64,000 nt of DNA from Labrys wisconsinensis (GTDB taxonomy: Bacteria > Pseudomonadota > Alphaproteobacteria > Rhizobiales > Labraceae), in contig NZ_JAUSVX010000011.1 of the NCBI RefSeq assembly GCF_030814995.1, positions 62,001 through 126,000 of the forward strand. Reading direction: 5' to 3'. This document shows positions 8,703 to 18,470 of this stretch, in pieces. Both the position numbers and the translations under genes were made by a program. The notes under the pieces are model-generated. The model searched no databases and was not told the DNA's origin. It saw only the letters and a program-made list of their open reading frames with translations. Position 1 is the first letter of the stretch; each line of letters begins with the position of its first letter.

Positions 8703-9562
8703 TGGATACACGGTTCCTGGAAAGCTTCATCGCCATCGTCGATGGCGGCTCGATCGCCGAGGCCGCCCGGCAGCTCAACCTGACCCCCGCCGCCGTCGCC
8801 CAGCGCATCCAGGCGCTCGAGGACGAGATCGGCGCGCCGCTGCTCCTGCGCGCCGGGCGACGGGTCGCTCCCACCGCCGCGGGCGTCGCCGTGGCGGCGC
8901 GCGCCCGCAGGCTCGTCCGGGACGTCGCCGAGCTTCGCATCGCGGCCGGGCGGGGGACGCCGGCCGGCGAGCTGCGCGTCGGCGCCATCTCGACGGCGCT
9001 GACCGGGATCCTGCCCGACGGCCTCAAGCGCATGATGCAGGCGTTTCCGGCCATCGAAGTCTATGTCGTCCCCGGCCGCTCGGTCGATATCTATCGCCAG
9101 ATGCTCGACGGCGAGCTCGACGTCTGCGTGATGGTGCAGCCGCCTTTCCGCTATCCCAAGCCCTTCTGCTGGTCCGAGCTCAGGGCCGAGCCCCTGATCG
9201 TGCTGGCGCCGGAGGCCACGGAGGGGGAGGATCCGCTCGACCTGCTTCGCACGCAGCCCCTGATCCGCTACGACCGGCGCTACTGGGGCGGGAGGCTCAT
9301 CGACGGCTATCTGCGGGCGCAGGCCGTGGTGCCGCGCGACCGGCTGGAGCTGGATTCGCTCGAGGCGATCGCCGTGATGGTGGATCGCGGCCTCGGCGTC
9401 GCCCTGGTGCCCGACTGGGCGCCGCCCTGGCCGGCCGGCCTGGCCCTCCGGCGCCTCGCCCTGCCGCCCCCCGTTCCCGTGCGGCGCATCGGCCTGTTCT
9501 GGATGCGCAGCTCGCCGCGCCTCGCCCTCGTCGAGGCCTTCCGCAGCATGATGGAGGTTTAG
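8702..9562 (+). CDS. LysR family transcriptional regulator
   Basis: 286-residue LysR-type regulator. Its N-terminal HTH (FIAIVDGGSIAEAARQLNLTPAAVAQRIQALE) is followed by a substrate-binding domain with the usual VVPGRS...ELDVCVM and DRGLGVALVPDW segments. It is divergently transcribed from the SDR-RraA pair across a short AT-rich gap, the classic layout for a LysR controlling its neighbour. It also lies just upstream of the large catabolic block on the same strand, which could be a second target. Confidence 0.9.
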   Translation: MDTRFLESFIAIVDGGSIAEAARQLNLTPAAVAQRIQALEDEIGAPLLLRAGRRVAPTAAGVAVAARARRLVRDVAELRIAAGRGTPAGELRVGAISTALTGILPDGLKRMMQAFPAIEVYVVPGRSVDIYRQMLDGELDVCVMVQPPFRYPKPFCWSELRAEPLIVLAPEATEGEDPLDLLRTQPLIRYDRRYWGGRLIDGYLRAQAVVPRDRLELDSLEAIAVMVDRGLGVALVPDWAPPWPAGLALRRLALPPPVPVRRIGLFWMRSSPRLALVEAFRSMMEV

Positions 9563-9703
9563 CCGGAGCGCGACAGGTTAGCTATACTTATCGCAGGCAT
9601 CGCACGGGCTTTCGCTTACGCGTGCTTAAGGATTCGTCGTTTGTCAGGGCTGTCTTCTTGGCTTCACCTTTCGGTGCACCGCCATGAAGGAGCCTGGAAG
9701 ACA

Positions 9704-10435
9704 ATGAACGGCAAGAACGTAGTCGTGACCGGAGCGGCCGGGGGCCTCGGAAGCGCGATCTCCCTGACATTGGCCAAGGCCGGTGCCGGCATCGCGGTGC
9801 TGGACGTCAACCCCGACGGCGCGCGGGCTCTCGCCGAGAAGATCCGGGCGCTGGGCGGCAACGCCGTGCCGATCGTCGGCGATCTCACCACGCGGGAGGG
9901 CGCCCATGGCCTGTTCGCCGAGGCCGTGCGGGCCTTCGGCCATATCGACGGCCTCGTCAACAATGCCGGCATCTATCCCCGCCGGCCGATCTTCGAGATC
10001 ACCGACGAGGAATGGAACGCCAGCCTCGGCGTGAACGTGCGCGGGCTCTATCACATGACCGTGGCTGCGGTCGAGCACATGCGGCCGAGGCGCGAGGGCC
10101 GGATCGTCAACATCGCCTCGATCGACGCCTTCAAGGCCCATCCCAAGAACAGCCACTATGCCGCGACCAAGGCCGCCGTCGTCAGCCTGACGAAGACCTT
10201 CGGGCTGGAAGTGGCGCCGCTCGGCATCCTGGTCAATGCGGTGGCGCCGGGGCCGATCGCGACGGAGACGGCCAAGAAGATGGGCTTCCTGCCGTCGATC
10301 GAAGCCGAGACCCCGATCGGCCGCGCCGCCGAGCCCGAGGACATCGCCGAAGTCATTCTGTTCCTGATCTCGGATCGCAATCGCTACATGGTCGGCGAGA
10401 CGGTGGTCGCCGCCGGCGGATACTACATCCCCTGA
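9704..10435 (+). CDS. SDR family oxidoreductase
   Basis: 243-residue classical SDR. It shows the cofactor motif TGAAGGLG, NNAG at the beta-4 end, an active-site Ser in NIASID and YAATK as the Tyr-Lys pair. The Asp in VLDVNPDG after beta-2 favours NAD over NADP. ATG 9704 is chosen over upstream in-frame starts because a GGAAG element precedes it and the fold starts at once. It ends GETVVAAGGYYIP, closely like the partial SDR at the window start. It heads the block of flavin monooxygenases and the Ehu-type transporter, 41 bp before the monooxygenase gene. Confidence 0.92.
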   Translation: MNGKNVVVTGAAGGLGSAISLTLAKAGAGIAVLDVNPDGARALAEKIRALGGNAVPIVGDLTTREGAHGLFAEAVRAFGHIDGLVNNAGIYPRRPIFEITDEEWNASLGVNVRGLYHMTVAAVEHMRPRREGRIVNIASIDAFKAHPKNSHYAATKAAVVSLTKTFGLEVAPLGILVNAVAPGPIATETAKKMGFLPSIEAETPIGRAAEPEDIAEVILFLISDRNRYMVGETVVAAGGYYIP

Positions 10436-10476
10436 TCCGCCCGATCGTCATCAGCAGCCTATCTGGGAAAAGATCT

Positions 10477-11565
10477 ATGAAATTCGGTCTGTTCAACCTG
10501 ATGTCCCTGCGCGACAATCCGGATGGAGTCCGCGGCGTCATTTCCAACACCCGGCAGATGATCGCCCTGGCCGAGGATATCGGCTTCGACATCGCCTGGT
10601 TCGCCGAGCATCACTTCAACAACTACTCCCTCAGCCCTTCGCCGCTGGTGATGTGCGCCCATTTCGCCGGCGTGACCAAGAAGATCCGCCTCGGCGCCGG
10701 CGTGGTGGTCCTGCCGCTCTACCACCCGATGCGCGTCGCCCAGGAGATCGGCCTGGTCGACCAGCTCAGCGACGGCCGCTTCGTGCTCGGCGTCGGCACC
10801 GGCTACCAGATCTACGAGTTCGAGCGCTTCAACAGCCCGATCGCCCAGAAGACCGAGGTCTTCCTCGAATATTGGAAGATCCTCGAGCAGGCCCTGACGA
10901 CCGGCCATGCCTCGCTCGACGGCGAGTTCATCAAGGCCAAGGACACCGTCTTCACCCTGCGTCCGCGCCAGGCGCCGATGCCCGAGCTCTTCGTCACCTC
11001 GGTCGACCCGCGCATCCTCAAGGCGGTCTCCAAGTATGACGCGACTCCCTTCCTGACGGCCGGCTGGCGCGGCACCAAGACCCTGATCGAGATGGCCGGC
11101 AATGCCCGCAAGGCCTGGGGCGCGGCCGGGCTCGGCCATCGCCCGATGCCGTTCGCCCTGCAGCAATACATCCATGTCACCGACAGCAAGGAGGAGGCGC
11201 TGGAAGCCGCCGAGCGGGCCCGCTTCGTCGGCCGCATGGTGATGGCGCTGCGCCAGCCGCAGGTCTCGCTGGAGGGCACGTTCCTCAATGCGCCGCCGCT
11301 GCCGGACGAGCCGCCGCTGGAAACCTTCCGGGACAATCTCATCATCGGCGATGCACATTACGTGGCCGAGCGCATGGCGGAGGAGGTCCGCCTGCTCAAC
11401 CCGGTTCACTACAACTGCTTCTTCCAGTTCGGCGACATGCCGATCGGACGGGCGCTCCGCTCGCTCGAGCGCTTCGGCTCGGACGTCGTGCCGCTGCTGG
11501 AGCGCGCCGTCGGCCCGCTCGATGCGATCGGCAAGGTCGGCGCCGAGGGCGTCGCCGCCGCCTGA
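10477..11565 (+). CDS. Luciferase-like (LLM class) flavin-dependent monooxygenase 1
   Basis: 362-residue bacterial-luciferase-fold enzyme. The N-terminus MKFGLFNLMSLRDN, then DIAWFAEHHF (luciferase-alpha-type AEHHF motif) and LVDQLSDGRFVLGVGTGY are hallmarks of FMNH2-dependent monooxygenases. These use reduced flavin from a separate reductase, and a flavin reductase gene lies at 18849. The start at 10477 matches the conserved N-terminus. A paralogue with the same N-terminal motif is at 17415-18470. The substrate is unknown; the context suggests a compound imported by the adjacent ABC system. Confidence 0.9.
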   Translation: MKFGLFNLMSLRDNPDGVRGVISNTRQMIALAEDIGFDIAWFAEHHFNNYSLSPSPLVMCAHFAGVTKKIRLGAGVVVLPLYHPMRVAQEIGLVDQLSDGRFVLGVGTGYQIYEFERFNSPIAQKTEVFLEYWKILEQALTTGHASLDGEFIKAKDTVFTLRPRQAPMPELFVTSVDPRILKAVSKYDATPFLTAGWRGTKTLIEMAGNARKAWGAAGLGHRPMPFALQQYIHVTDSKEEALEAAERARFVGRMVMALRQPQVSLEGTFLNAPPLPDEPPLETFRDNLIIGDAHYVAERMAEEVRLLNPVHYNCFFQFGDMPIGRALRSLERFGSDVVPLLERAVGPLDAIGKVGAEGVAAA

Positions 11566-11573
11566 TCTCCCGC

Positions 11574-11600
11574 GGGCGAACGGCCGGGGGGCCGTCGCCC
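11574..11600 (+). other. Intercistronic stem-loop
   Basis: Eleven base pairs with a single bulged A (arms 11574-11585 and 11590-11600) and a G-rich loop between the monooxygenase and SDR genes. There is no T tract, so it more likely affects mRNA stability or partial termination than acting as a full terminator. Confidence 0.4.
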
Positions 11601-11624
11601 CAGTCTCATCAGCCCGAGGGTGCC

Positions 11625-12386
11625 ATGAAATCGAATTTGGAAGGACGCACGGCGGTCGTCTCCGGCGCGGGAGCCGGCATCGGCCGTGCCATCGCCGCGA
11701 GGCTGGCCCAGGAAGGCGCACGCCTCGTCATCAGCGACATCAATGCCGAGCGGGTGGAGAGAGCCGAGGCCGAGCTGCGGGCAGGCGGCGCCGAGGTCAG
11801 CGCTCTCGTCGCCGACGCCGCCAGCAACGAGGGCATCGCGGCGACCTTCGCCGCGGCGCTCGAGGACTTCGGAAGCCTCGACATCCTGGTCAACAATGCC
11901 GGCGTGCCCGATCACTGGAAGACGATGCTGGAAGTCTCGGACGAGGCCTGGGATCGCCATCTCGGCATCAACCTCTCCGGTCCCTTCAAGGCCTGCCGTG
12001 CGGCGGTGCCGATCATGATCAAGCAGGGCAAGGGCGTGATCATCAACCTGGCTTCGATCTCCGGCTTCCGCGGCGGTCGGTCCGGCTTTGCCTATACCGT
12101 CGCCAAGCACGGCGTGATCGGCCTGACCAAGGCCGTGGCCGTCGAATATGGCGCGGCGGGCATCCGCTGCAACTGCATCTCGCCGGGCTCGGTCGAGACC
12201 AGCCTCGCCGGCATGGACGGCATGTCCGAAGAAGGATTGAAGATCCGCGAGAAGGGCATCGTCACCCGGCCGCCGCGCGCTCAGCCCGACGACATCGCGC
12301 CGGCCGTCGCCTTCCTGGCCTCGGACGACAGCCGCTACGTCAACGGCACGAACCTCGTGATCGACGCCGGCTGGACGGCGTGGTGA
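11625..12386 (+). CDS. SDR family oxidoreductase
   Basis: 253-residue classical SDR with nucleotide motif SGAGAGIG, NNAG, an active-site Ser in NLASISG and YTVAK as the catalytic Tyr-Lys. Asp in ISDINAER after beta-2 suggests NAD preference. The C-terminus ends in the usual NGTNLVIDAGWTAW. It lies 59 bp behind the monooxygenase and 111 bp ahead of the transporter operon, so it probably oxidises or reduces an intermediate of the same pathway. Confidence 0.92.
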   Translation: MKSNLEGRTAVVSGAGAGIGRAIAARLAQEGARLVISDINAERVERAEAELRAGGAEVSALVADAASNEGIAATFAAALEDFGSLDILVNNAGVPDHWKTMLEVSDEAWDRHLGINLSGPFKACRAAVPIMIKQGKGVIINLASISGFRGGRSGFAYTVAKHGVIGLTKAVAVEYGAAGIRCNCISPGSVETSLAGMDGMSEEGLKIREKGIVTRPPRAQPDDIAPAVAFLASDDSRYVNGTNLVIDAGWTAW

Positions 12387-12497
12387 CGGATCCATCCCGC
12401 TTACGGGGCATGGCCGATCTGAAGGAACTCTAGAGAAAACATAAGTATAAAATTCGTCCAGAGTGCGCGTAGTATAAGCAAAACAGAGGGGTAAAAA
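12387..12497 (+). promoter_or_regulatory. AT-rich promoter region of the Ehu-type transporter operon
   Basis: A 111-bp gap whose second half is markedly AT-rich compared with flanking genes. It carries ATAAGTATA at 12441-12449 and GTATAAG near 12472, either of which could be a -10 element. The binding-protein gene starts at its end behind an AGAGGGGT ribosome site. The nonamer TATACTTAT also occurs upstream of the SDR at 9704 (9583-9591). Confidence 0.4.
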
Positions 12498-13373
12498 ATG
12501 AAACTCAAGTCCGTCTCCATCGCCGTGAGCGCCCTCGTCCTGGGCGTGGTCGCCAGCCTCGCGACACTGCCGGTCCAGGCCGGCACGCTCGACGACATCC
12601 GCGCGCGCGGCTTCGCGCGCGCCGCGATCCACAACGAGCCGCCCTATGCCTTCATGACTCCCGACGGCACGGCGGCGGGCGTCGGGCCGGAAGTCATGAC
12701 GGCCGTGCTCAAGCGCCTCGGCGTCGAGCAGATCGACTGGGTCGTCACGCCGTTCTCGACCCTGATCCCCGGCCTCAAGGCGGGCCGCTGGGACGTGGTC
12801 GCCGCCCAGCAGTCGATCTTCCCCGAGCGCTGCCAGCAGGTCAATTTCGGCAACCCGACCAGCACCGCCGCCGAGGCTCTGCTGGTCAAGGCGGGCAATC
12901 CGAAGAAGCTGCACAGCTATGACGACATCAAGAACGATCCGACCGCCAAGGTCGCCGTGCCGACGGGCTCGGTGCAGCTCAAGTACCTGAAGGCCTACGG
13001 CATCCCGGACGATCGGATCGTGCTGTTCTCGAACCATGCCGACGCGCCCGAGCTGGTGCTGTCGGGCCGCGTCGACGCCTACACGATCGAGGACGCGGCT
13101 GCCGACCTTCTGCTGCGCAGCGGCCGGGTCAAGGGCCTGGAAGTGGCCGATCCCTTCAAGATCCCCGTCGTCGACGGCAAGGAGGTGATCAGCTATGCCG
13201 GCGCGACCTTCAAGAAGGAAGACACGGACTTCGTCGAGGCCTTCAACAAAGAGCTCGGCGCCTTCGAGAAGACGCCCGACTTTGCCGCGATCATGGACAA
13301 GAACGGCCTGCGCCCGATCAGCGCCAAGCGCGCCCTGGCGATGACGGCGGCCGAGCGCTGCGCGGGCAAGTGA
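12498..13373 (+). CDS. EhuB-like ABC transporter substrate-binding protein (polar amino acid/ectoine type)
   Basis: 291-residue periplasmic binding protein with a signal peptide of about 28 residues ending PVQA. The mature protein follows the EhuB pattern: LDDIRARGFARAAIHNEPPY, FSTLIPGLKAGRWDVVAAQ, ERCQQVNFGNPT, LLVKAGNPKKLHSYDDIKN and GRVDAYTIEDAAADLLL. The gene order binding protein, permease, permease, ATPase matches ehuBCDA of ectoine/hydroxyectoine uptake. No ectoine hydrolase or deacetylase genes are in the window, so ectoine should be seen as one candidate among compact polar ligands. Confidence 0.88.
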   Translation: MKLKSVSIAVSALVLGVVASLATLPVQAGTLDDIRARGFARAAIHNEPPYAFMTPDGTAAGVGPEVMTAVLKRLGVEQIDWVVTPFSTLIPGLKAGRWDVVAAQQSIFPERCQQVNFGNPTSTAAEALLVKAGNPKKLHSYDDIKNDPTAKVAVPTGSVQLKYLKAYGIPDDRIVLFSNHADAPELVLSGRVDAYTIEDAAADLLLRSGRVKGLEVADPFKIPVVDGKEVISYAGATFKKEDTDFVEAFNKELGAFEKTPDFAAIMDKNGLRPISAKRALAMTAAERCAGK

Positions 13374-13392
13374 GCCCGCCGCGATCCCGGGG

Positions 13393-13420
13393 GGCGGCCG
13401 GACGAGGCGATCCGGCCGCC
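13393..13420 (+). other. Stem-loop between binding protein and permease genes
   Basis: A perfect 10-bp GC stem (GGCGGCCGGA / TCCGGCCGCC) with an 8-base loop sits 20 bp after the binding-protein stop. No T tract follows. Such hairpins between a binding-protein gene and its permeases are known to keep the upstream mRNA more abundant. Confidence 0.5.
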
Positions 13421-13458
13421 GCTGCGTTGGTTGTTCGGCAGCTGAAAGGCGGCGCTCC

Positions 13459-14136
13459 ATGGAAGACATGCTCGGCTACCTGCGTTACCTCGCCGTCGGC
13501 ATGAAGGCGACGGCCACGGTCGGCTCCATTTCCTTCATTTCAGCGGTGCTGATCGCGCTCGTGGTCGGAATCGTCCGGGCGCAGCAGATTCCCGTCCTCA
13601 AGTCCGTCGCGTTCGTCTATGTCGAGATCTTCCGCGGCACCTCTCTCCTGGTGCAGCTCTTCTGGCTCTACTACACGCTGCCGCTGTTCGGCATCACCGT
13701 GGCGCCCCTCACGGCCGCATGCCTCGGTCTTGCGTTGAACTCGGGCGCCTATGGCAGCGAAATCGTGCGCGGCGCGCTGCTCGCGGTTCCCAAGGATCAG
13801 CTCGAGGCGGCGACCGCCCTCAACCTCAACGCGGCGCAGACCCTGTGGAAGATCACGCTGCCGCAAGCCGCGGTCGAAATGGTGCCTCCCTTCGGCAACC
13901 TGGCGATCCTCGTCCTCAAGGACACGGCGCTGGTCTCGATGATCTCCATCGCCGATGTCGCCTTCAAGGCGCAGGAGCTGCGCACCTTTACCTATGACAG
14001 TGCGCGGATCTACACGGTGACGCTGCTCGTCTATTTCGGCATGGCGCTGATCGTCATGGCCATCGGCAGGATCGCCGAGCATTATCTGCGACCGCCCTAC
14101 CTGCGTCGGCGCACCATCCTGCTGGGACGGGCGTGA
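13459..14136 (+). CDS. Amino acid-type ABC transporter permease, EhuC-like
   Basis: 225-residue inner-membrane permease of the His/Glu/Gln/Arg/opine family. It shows the family segments [21 protein letters not shown] and [24 protein letters not shown], then the EAA-type loop [18 protein letters not shown] that docks on the ATPase. Several hydrophobic helices are visible. It follows the binding-protein gene after 85 bp containing a stem-loop and is overlapped by the next permease gene (TGATG). Confidence 0.92.
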   Translation: MEDMLGYLRYLAVGMKATATVGSISFISAVLIALVVGIVRAQQIPVLKSVAFVYVEIFRGTSLLVQLFWLYYTLPLFGITVAPLTAACLGLALNSGAYGSEIVRGALLAVPKDQLEAATALNLNAAQTLWKITLPQAAVEMVPPFGNLAILVLKDTALVSMISIADVAFKAQELRTFTYDSARIYTVTLLVYFGMALIVMAIGRIAEHYLRPPYLRRRTILLGRA

Positions 14137-14824
14137 TGGCCAGCGATCTCAACGTCGATACCAGCTCGACCCTAGCCTTCCTCCTCGCCGTGCTGCCGCT
14201 GCTGCTGAAGGGGCTGCAGGTCACCGTGGCGGCGGCGCTGCTCGGCTTCGTCGTCGCCGCCGTCGCCGGACTCTTCTTCGCGGTCCTGCGGCGCTCGTCG
14301 TCCCGCCTGATCACGTGGCCTCTCGTCGCCTTCCTCGAATTCGTGCGCGACACGCCGCTGCTGATCCAGCTGTTCTTCCTCTACTATGTCCTGCCGCAAT
14401 ACGGCATCGTGCTGCCGGCCTTCGTCACGGGCGCCGTGGCGATCGGCCTGCAATACAGCGCCTATACGGCCGAGATCTACCGCGCCGGCATCGAGGCCAT
14501 CGCGAAGGGCCAGTGGGAAGCCTCGACCGCGCTCAACATGAGCCGGGCCCGGATCTACGGCGTCGTCATCATCCCCCAGGCCATTCCCCGTGTCGTGCCG
14601 GCGCTCGGCAACTGCCTGGTCGGCATGCTCAAGGAAACGCCGATCCTGTCCACCATCTCCGTTCTGGAGATGCTCAACCTGGCGGTCATCATCGGCGACC
14701 GGACCTACCAGTACACCATTCCGCTGACCATCGCCGGGATCCTCATGCTCGTGGTCACCAGCGTGTTTTCCTACCTGATCCGGCTGGTCGAGCTCGGCCT
14801 GCCGAAACGAGGGGTGCCCCTGCG

Positions 14825-14828
<4 letters not shown>
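14136..14828 (+). CDS. Amino acid-type ABC transporter permease, EhuD-like
   Basis: Second permease of the same family, about 230 residues. It contains [45 protein letters not shown] and the ATPase-contact loop [20 protein letters not shown]. The ATG overlaps the stop of the preceding gene; a GTG one codon earlier is an alternative. It would form a heterodimer with the EhuC-like protein. The stop overlaps the ATPase start (ATGA), so the three genes are translationally coupled. Confidence 0.92.
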
Positions 14829-15703
<875 letters not shown>

Positions 15704-15733
15704 GCCATTCGCTCCGCATCACGAGAGGATGTC

Positions 15734-16477
15734 ATGAACCGTATCGAACTCTCCGGCCAGGTCGCCGTCATCAGCGGCGGGACAGGCGGCATCGGCCTGG
15801 CGACGGCCCGGCGCCTGAGCGGCGCCGGGGCAACCGTCGTCCTGTGGGACATCAACGAGCAGGCGCTCGCCGCCGCGGCCGCGGAGCTGTCGGGGGTGCA
15901 CGGCATGACCGTGGACATGCTCGACGCCGAGGCGGTGTCCGCGCGCACGGAGGAGGTGATGCGACGGTTCGGGCGCATCGACATCCTGGTGAACTGCATC
16001 GGCATCGAGGCGAGGCGGGCGTCGGTGGTGGACTACGACGTCGCCGAGTGGCGGCGGCTGGTCGACATCAACCTCACGGCCACCTTCATCGCCTGCAAGT
16101 ACGTGGTGCGCGCCATGCAGCAGCGCGACTACGGCCGGGTCGTCACCATCTCCTCGACCGCCGGCAAGGACGGGAACGCCTTCGACGCCGCCTATTCCTC
16201 CGCCAAGGCCGGCATCATGGGCTTCACCAAATGCATCGGCAAGGAGCTGGCCACCACGGGCATCCGCGTCAACTGCGTGTGCCCGGCCGCGATCGAAAGC
16301 CCGCTCTTCAGCCGCCTGCCGCCGGAGCAGCAGCAGTTCTCGATCGGCAAGATTCCGATGGGGCGGCTCGGCAAGGTCGACGAGGTGGCTTCGATGATCG
16401 CCTGGCTTTGCACCGAGGAGTGCTCCTTCTCCACCGGCGCGACGTTCGACGTCTCGGGCGGACGCTCCACCTATTGA
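15734..16477 (+). CDS. SDR family oxidoreductase
   Basis: 247-residue classical SDR with nucleotide motif SGGTGGIG, NCIG in place of NNAG, an active-site Ser in TISSTAG and YSSAK as the Tyr-Lys pair. Asp-Ile (LWDINEQ) after beta-2 suggests NAD. It resembles 3-hydroxyacyl/3-oxoacyl-type SDRs. An AGAGGATG ribosome site precedes the ATG. It follows the ATPase gene by 30 bp and precedes another SDR by 35 bp, in one apparent transcript. Confidence 0.92.
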   Translation: MNRIELSGQVAVISGGTGGIGLATARRLSGAGATVVLWDINEQALAAAAAELSGVHGMTVDMLDAEAVSARTEEVMRRFGRIDILVNCIGIEARRASVVDYDVAEWRRLVDINLTATFIACKYVVRAMQQRDYGRVVTISSTAGKDGNAFDAAYSSAKAGIMGFTKCIGKELATTGIRVNCVCPAAIESPLFSRLPPEQQQFSIGKIPMGRLGKVDEVASMIAWLCTEECSFSTGATFDVSGGRSTY

Positions 16478-16512
16478 GGCGTCCGGCATCACAGAACCAG
16501 CAGGCTGGAATC

Positions 16513-17283
16513 ATGAAGGACATGGGATCGGCGGCCGCCCTCGTCACCGGCGGCGGAACGGGCATCGGGCGCGCGACCGCGCTGGCGCTGGCCGAAGCCG
16601 GCGTGCGCCGGATCGCCATCAGCTATGCCTCCTCGCAGGCCGATGCCGCCGGGACGGTCGGCGGCCTCACGGCGCTCGGCGTCGAGGCCTTCGCGGTGCA
16701 GGCGGACGTGCGCCGCGAGGGCGAGGTGAAGGCCATGGTGTCGGCGCTCACGGAGCGTTTCGGCCGCCTCGACATTCTCGTCAACAATGCCGGCACGACG
16801 CGCTACGTGCCGATCCGCGATCTCGATGCCCTCAGCGACGAGATCTGGGATGTCACGCTCGACACCAACCTGCGCGGCGCCTTCTATTGCTGCCGCGCCG
16901 CCGCGCCCCTGCTGAAGGCCGGCGGCGGCGTGATCGTCAATGTCGCCTCAATCGCCGGCATCCGCGGCGCCGGATCTTCGATCGCCTATGCCGTCTCCAA
17001 GGCCGGGCTGATCCAGCTCACCCGCGTCCTGGCCGTCGCCATGGCGCCCGAGGTCCGGGTGAACGGCGTCGCGCCGGGGATGGTGCAGACACGCTGGATC
17101 GAGCGCGGCGGCGGCGCAACGACGACGCCGGCGGAGGCCGAGCGCGTGGCGGCCAGCACGCCGCTGGCCCGCGCGGCCATGCCGGAGGATGTGGCCGACG
17201 CCGTCCTCGGCCTGATCCGCAGCCGCGCCGTGACCGGCGAGACCCTCGTCGTCGATGGCGGCAAGAGCCTCACCTATGCCTGA
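16513..17283 (+). CDS. SDR family oxidoreductase
   Basis: 256-residue classical SDR: nucleotide motif TGGGTGIG, NNAG, Ser in NVASIAG, YAVSK as Tyr-Lys, and a C-terminal GETLVVDGGKSLTYA. After beta-2 it reads ISYASS, lacking the acidic residue of NAD-specific SDRs, so NADP use is likely. Start 16513 matches the fold start. It is the fourth complete SDR of the catabolic block, so the pathway may contain several alcohol/ketone steps or handle several related substrates. Confidence 0.92.
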   Translation: MKDMGSAAALVTGGGTGIGRATALALAEAGVRRIAISYASSQADAAGTVGGLTALGVEAFAVQADVRREGEVKAMVSALTERFGRLDILVNNAGTTRYVPIRDLDALSDEIWDVTLDTNLRGAFYCCRAAAPLLKAGGGVIVNVASIAGIRGAGSSIAYAVSKAGLIQLTRVLAVAMAPEVRVNGVAPGMVQTRWIERGGGATTTPAEAERVAASTPLARAAMPEDVADAVLGLIRSRAVTGETLVVDGGKSLTYA

Positions 17284-17414
17284 CGCGTTCCCCTCGCGTC
17301 GGCGGTTTCCTCCGGGCGCCCACGGGGCCCGCTGCACAGGACAAGCATCATGTTCGCTCTCGATGCCGATGCCGGCCACAGCGTCCGCTACGCCAAATCC
17401 ACAGGAGGCGGGCG

Positions 17415-18470
17415 ATGAAGCTTGGCCTGTTCAACCTGATGGGCCTGCACGACCGCAACGTCTCGCCGATCTCGGTCATGCAGACGACCATCGACGCCGT
17501 GAAGCTGGCGGACGATTTCGGCTTCGACGTCGCCTGGTTCGCCGAGCACCATTTCACCAACCATTCGATCTGCCCGTCCTCCCTCCTGATGATCGCGCGC
17601 TGCGTGGCCGAGACGCGCCAGATCAGGCTGGGGTCGGCGGTGCTGGTGCTGCCCTTCTACAATCCCCTGCGCCTGGTGCAGGAGGTGGCCTTTGCGGCGC
17701 TGGTCGCCGGCGGGCGCCTGGTGATCGGCCTGGGATCGGGCTATCAGCCCTATGAATTCGACCGCTATCGCGCCGACATCGCCAGCAAGAACGAGATCAT
17801 GCTCGAGGTCTGGGACCTGCTCGAGCAGGGCCTGACCCATGGCTATGTCGAGCATGACGGCGACCACTTCCAGATCGAGCACACGGAGCTGCCGATGCGT
17901 CCGCTGGGCTTCACGCTGCCCGAGATCTTCGTCGCGGGCAGCGATCCGGCGGTGGTCGCCCGGGCGGCGGCGCGCGGCTGCACGCCCTTCATGAGCTTCG
18001 GCCATCGCGGCCTTGCCGCCGCCTCCGCGTTTCGAGATCGCCTCGCCGAACGATGGGCCCTCGGTGGTGGGAATCCCGAGACCATGCCGCTCGCCGTGCA
18101 GCGCTACATCTACATCACCGACGATCCCACCGAGGCGCAGCATGCGGCGCTCTGCGTGCGCGATCTCGCCCGCGCGGCCGTCAATCTGAATTCGCTCACG
18201 CCGTCCAAGGAAGGCGTGTTTCTCCGGCTGATGCCGCTCAACGACGAGCCGCCGCTCGACGACTTCATGGAAAACGCCATCATCGGCCCCGCCAACCAAT
18301 GCGCCGAGAAGCTGCAGCGGGAAATCGAGACGCTGCGGCCCACGCACATGTCCTGCTTCATGGGATTTGCCGGAATCGGCCGCTCCCAGACGCTCGCCTC
18401 GATGGAGCGCTTCGGCTACGAGGTCATCCCCCAGCTCAAGGGCCTCGTCGAGACGCGTCACGCCCCATGA
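17415..18470 (+). CDS. Luciferase-like (LLM class) flavin-dependent monooxygenase 2
   Basis: 351-residue paralogue of the enzyme at 10477. It begins MKLGLFNLMGLHDRN, carries DVAWFAEHHF and ends in the same region style, with SLERFG/SMERFGYEVIP near the C-terminus. A strong AGGAGG site precedes ATG 17415, which fixes the start. The LVAGGRLVIGLGSGY segment near residue 105 is typical of the fold. It is probably reduced-flavin dependent, served by the reductase at 18849. Two monooxygenases in one block suggest successive hydroxylations or a heterodimer; neither can be decided here. Confidence 0.9.
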   Translation: MKLGLFNLMGLHDRNVSPISVMQTTIDAVKLADDFGFDVAWFAEHHFTNHSICPSSLLMIARCVAETRQIRLGSAVLVLPFYNPLRLVQEVAFAALVAGGRLVIGLGSGYQPYEFDRYRADIASKNEIMLEVWDLLEQGLTHGYVEHDGDHFQIEHTELPMRPLGFTLPEIFVAGSDPAVVARAAARGCTPFMSFGHRGLAAASAFRDRLAERWALGGGNPETMPLAVQRYIYITDDPTEAQHAALCVRDLARAAVNLNSLTPSKEGVFLRLMPLNDEPPLDDFMENAIIGPANQCAEKLQREIETLRPTHMSCFMGFAGIGRSQTLASMERFGYEVIPQLKGLVETRHAP

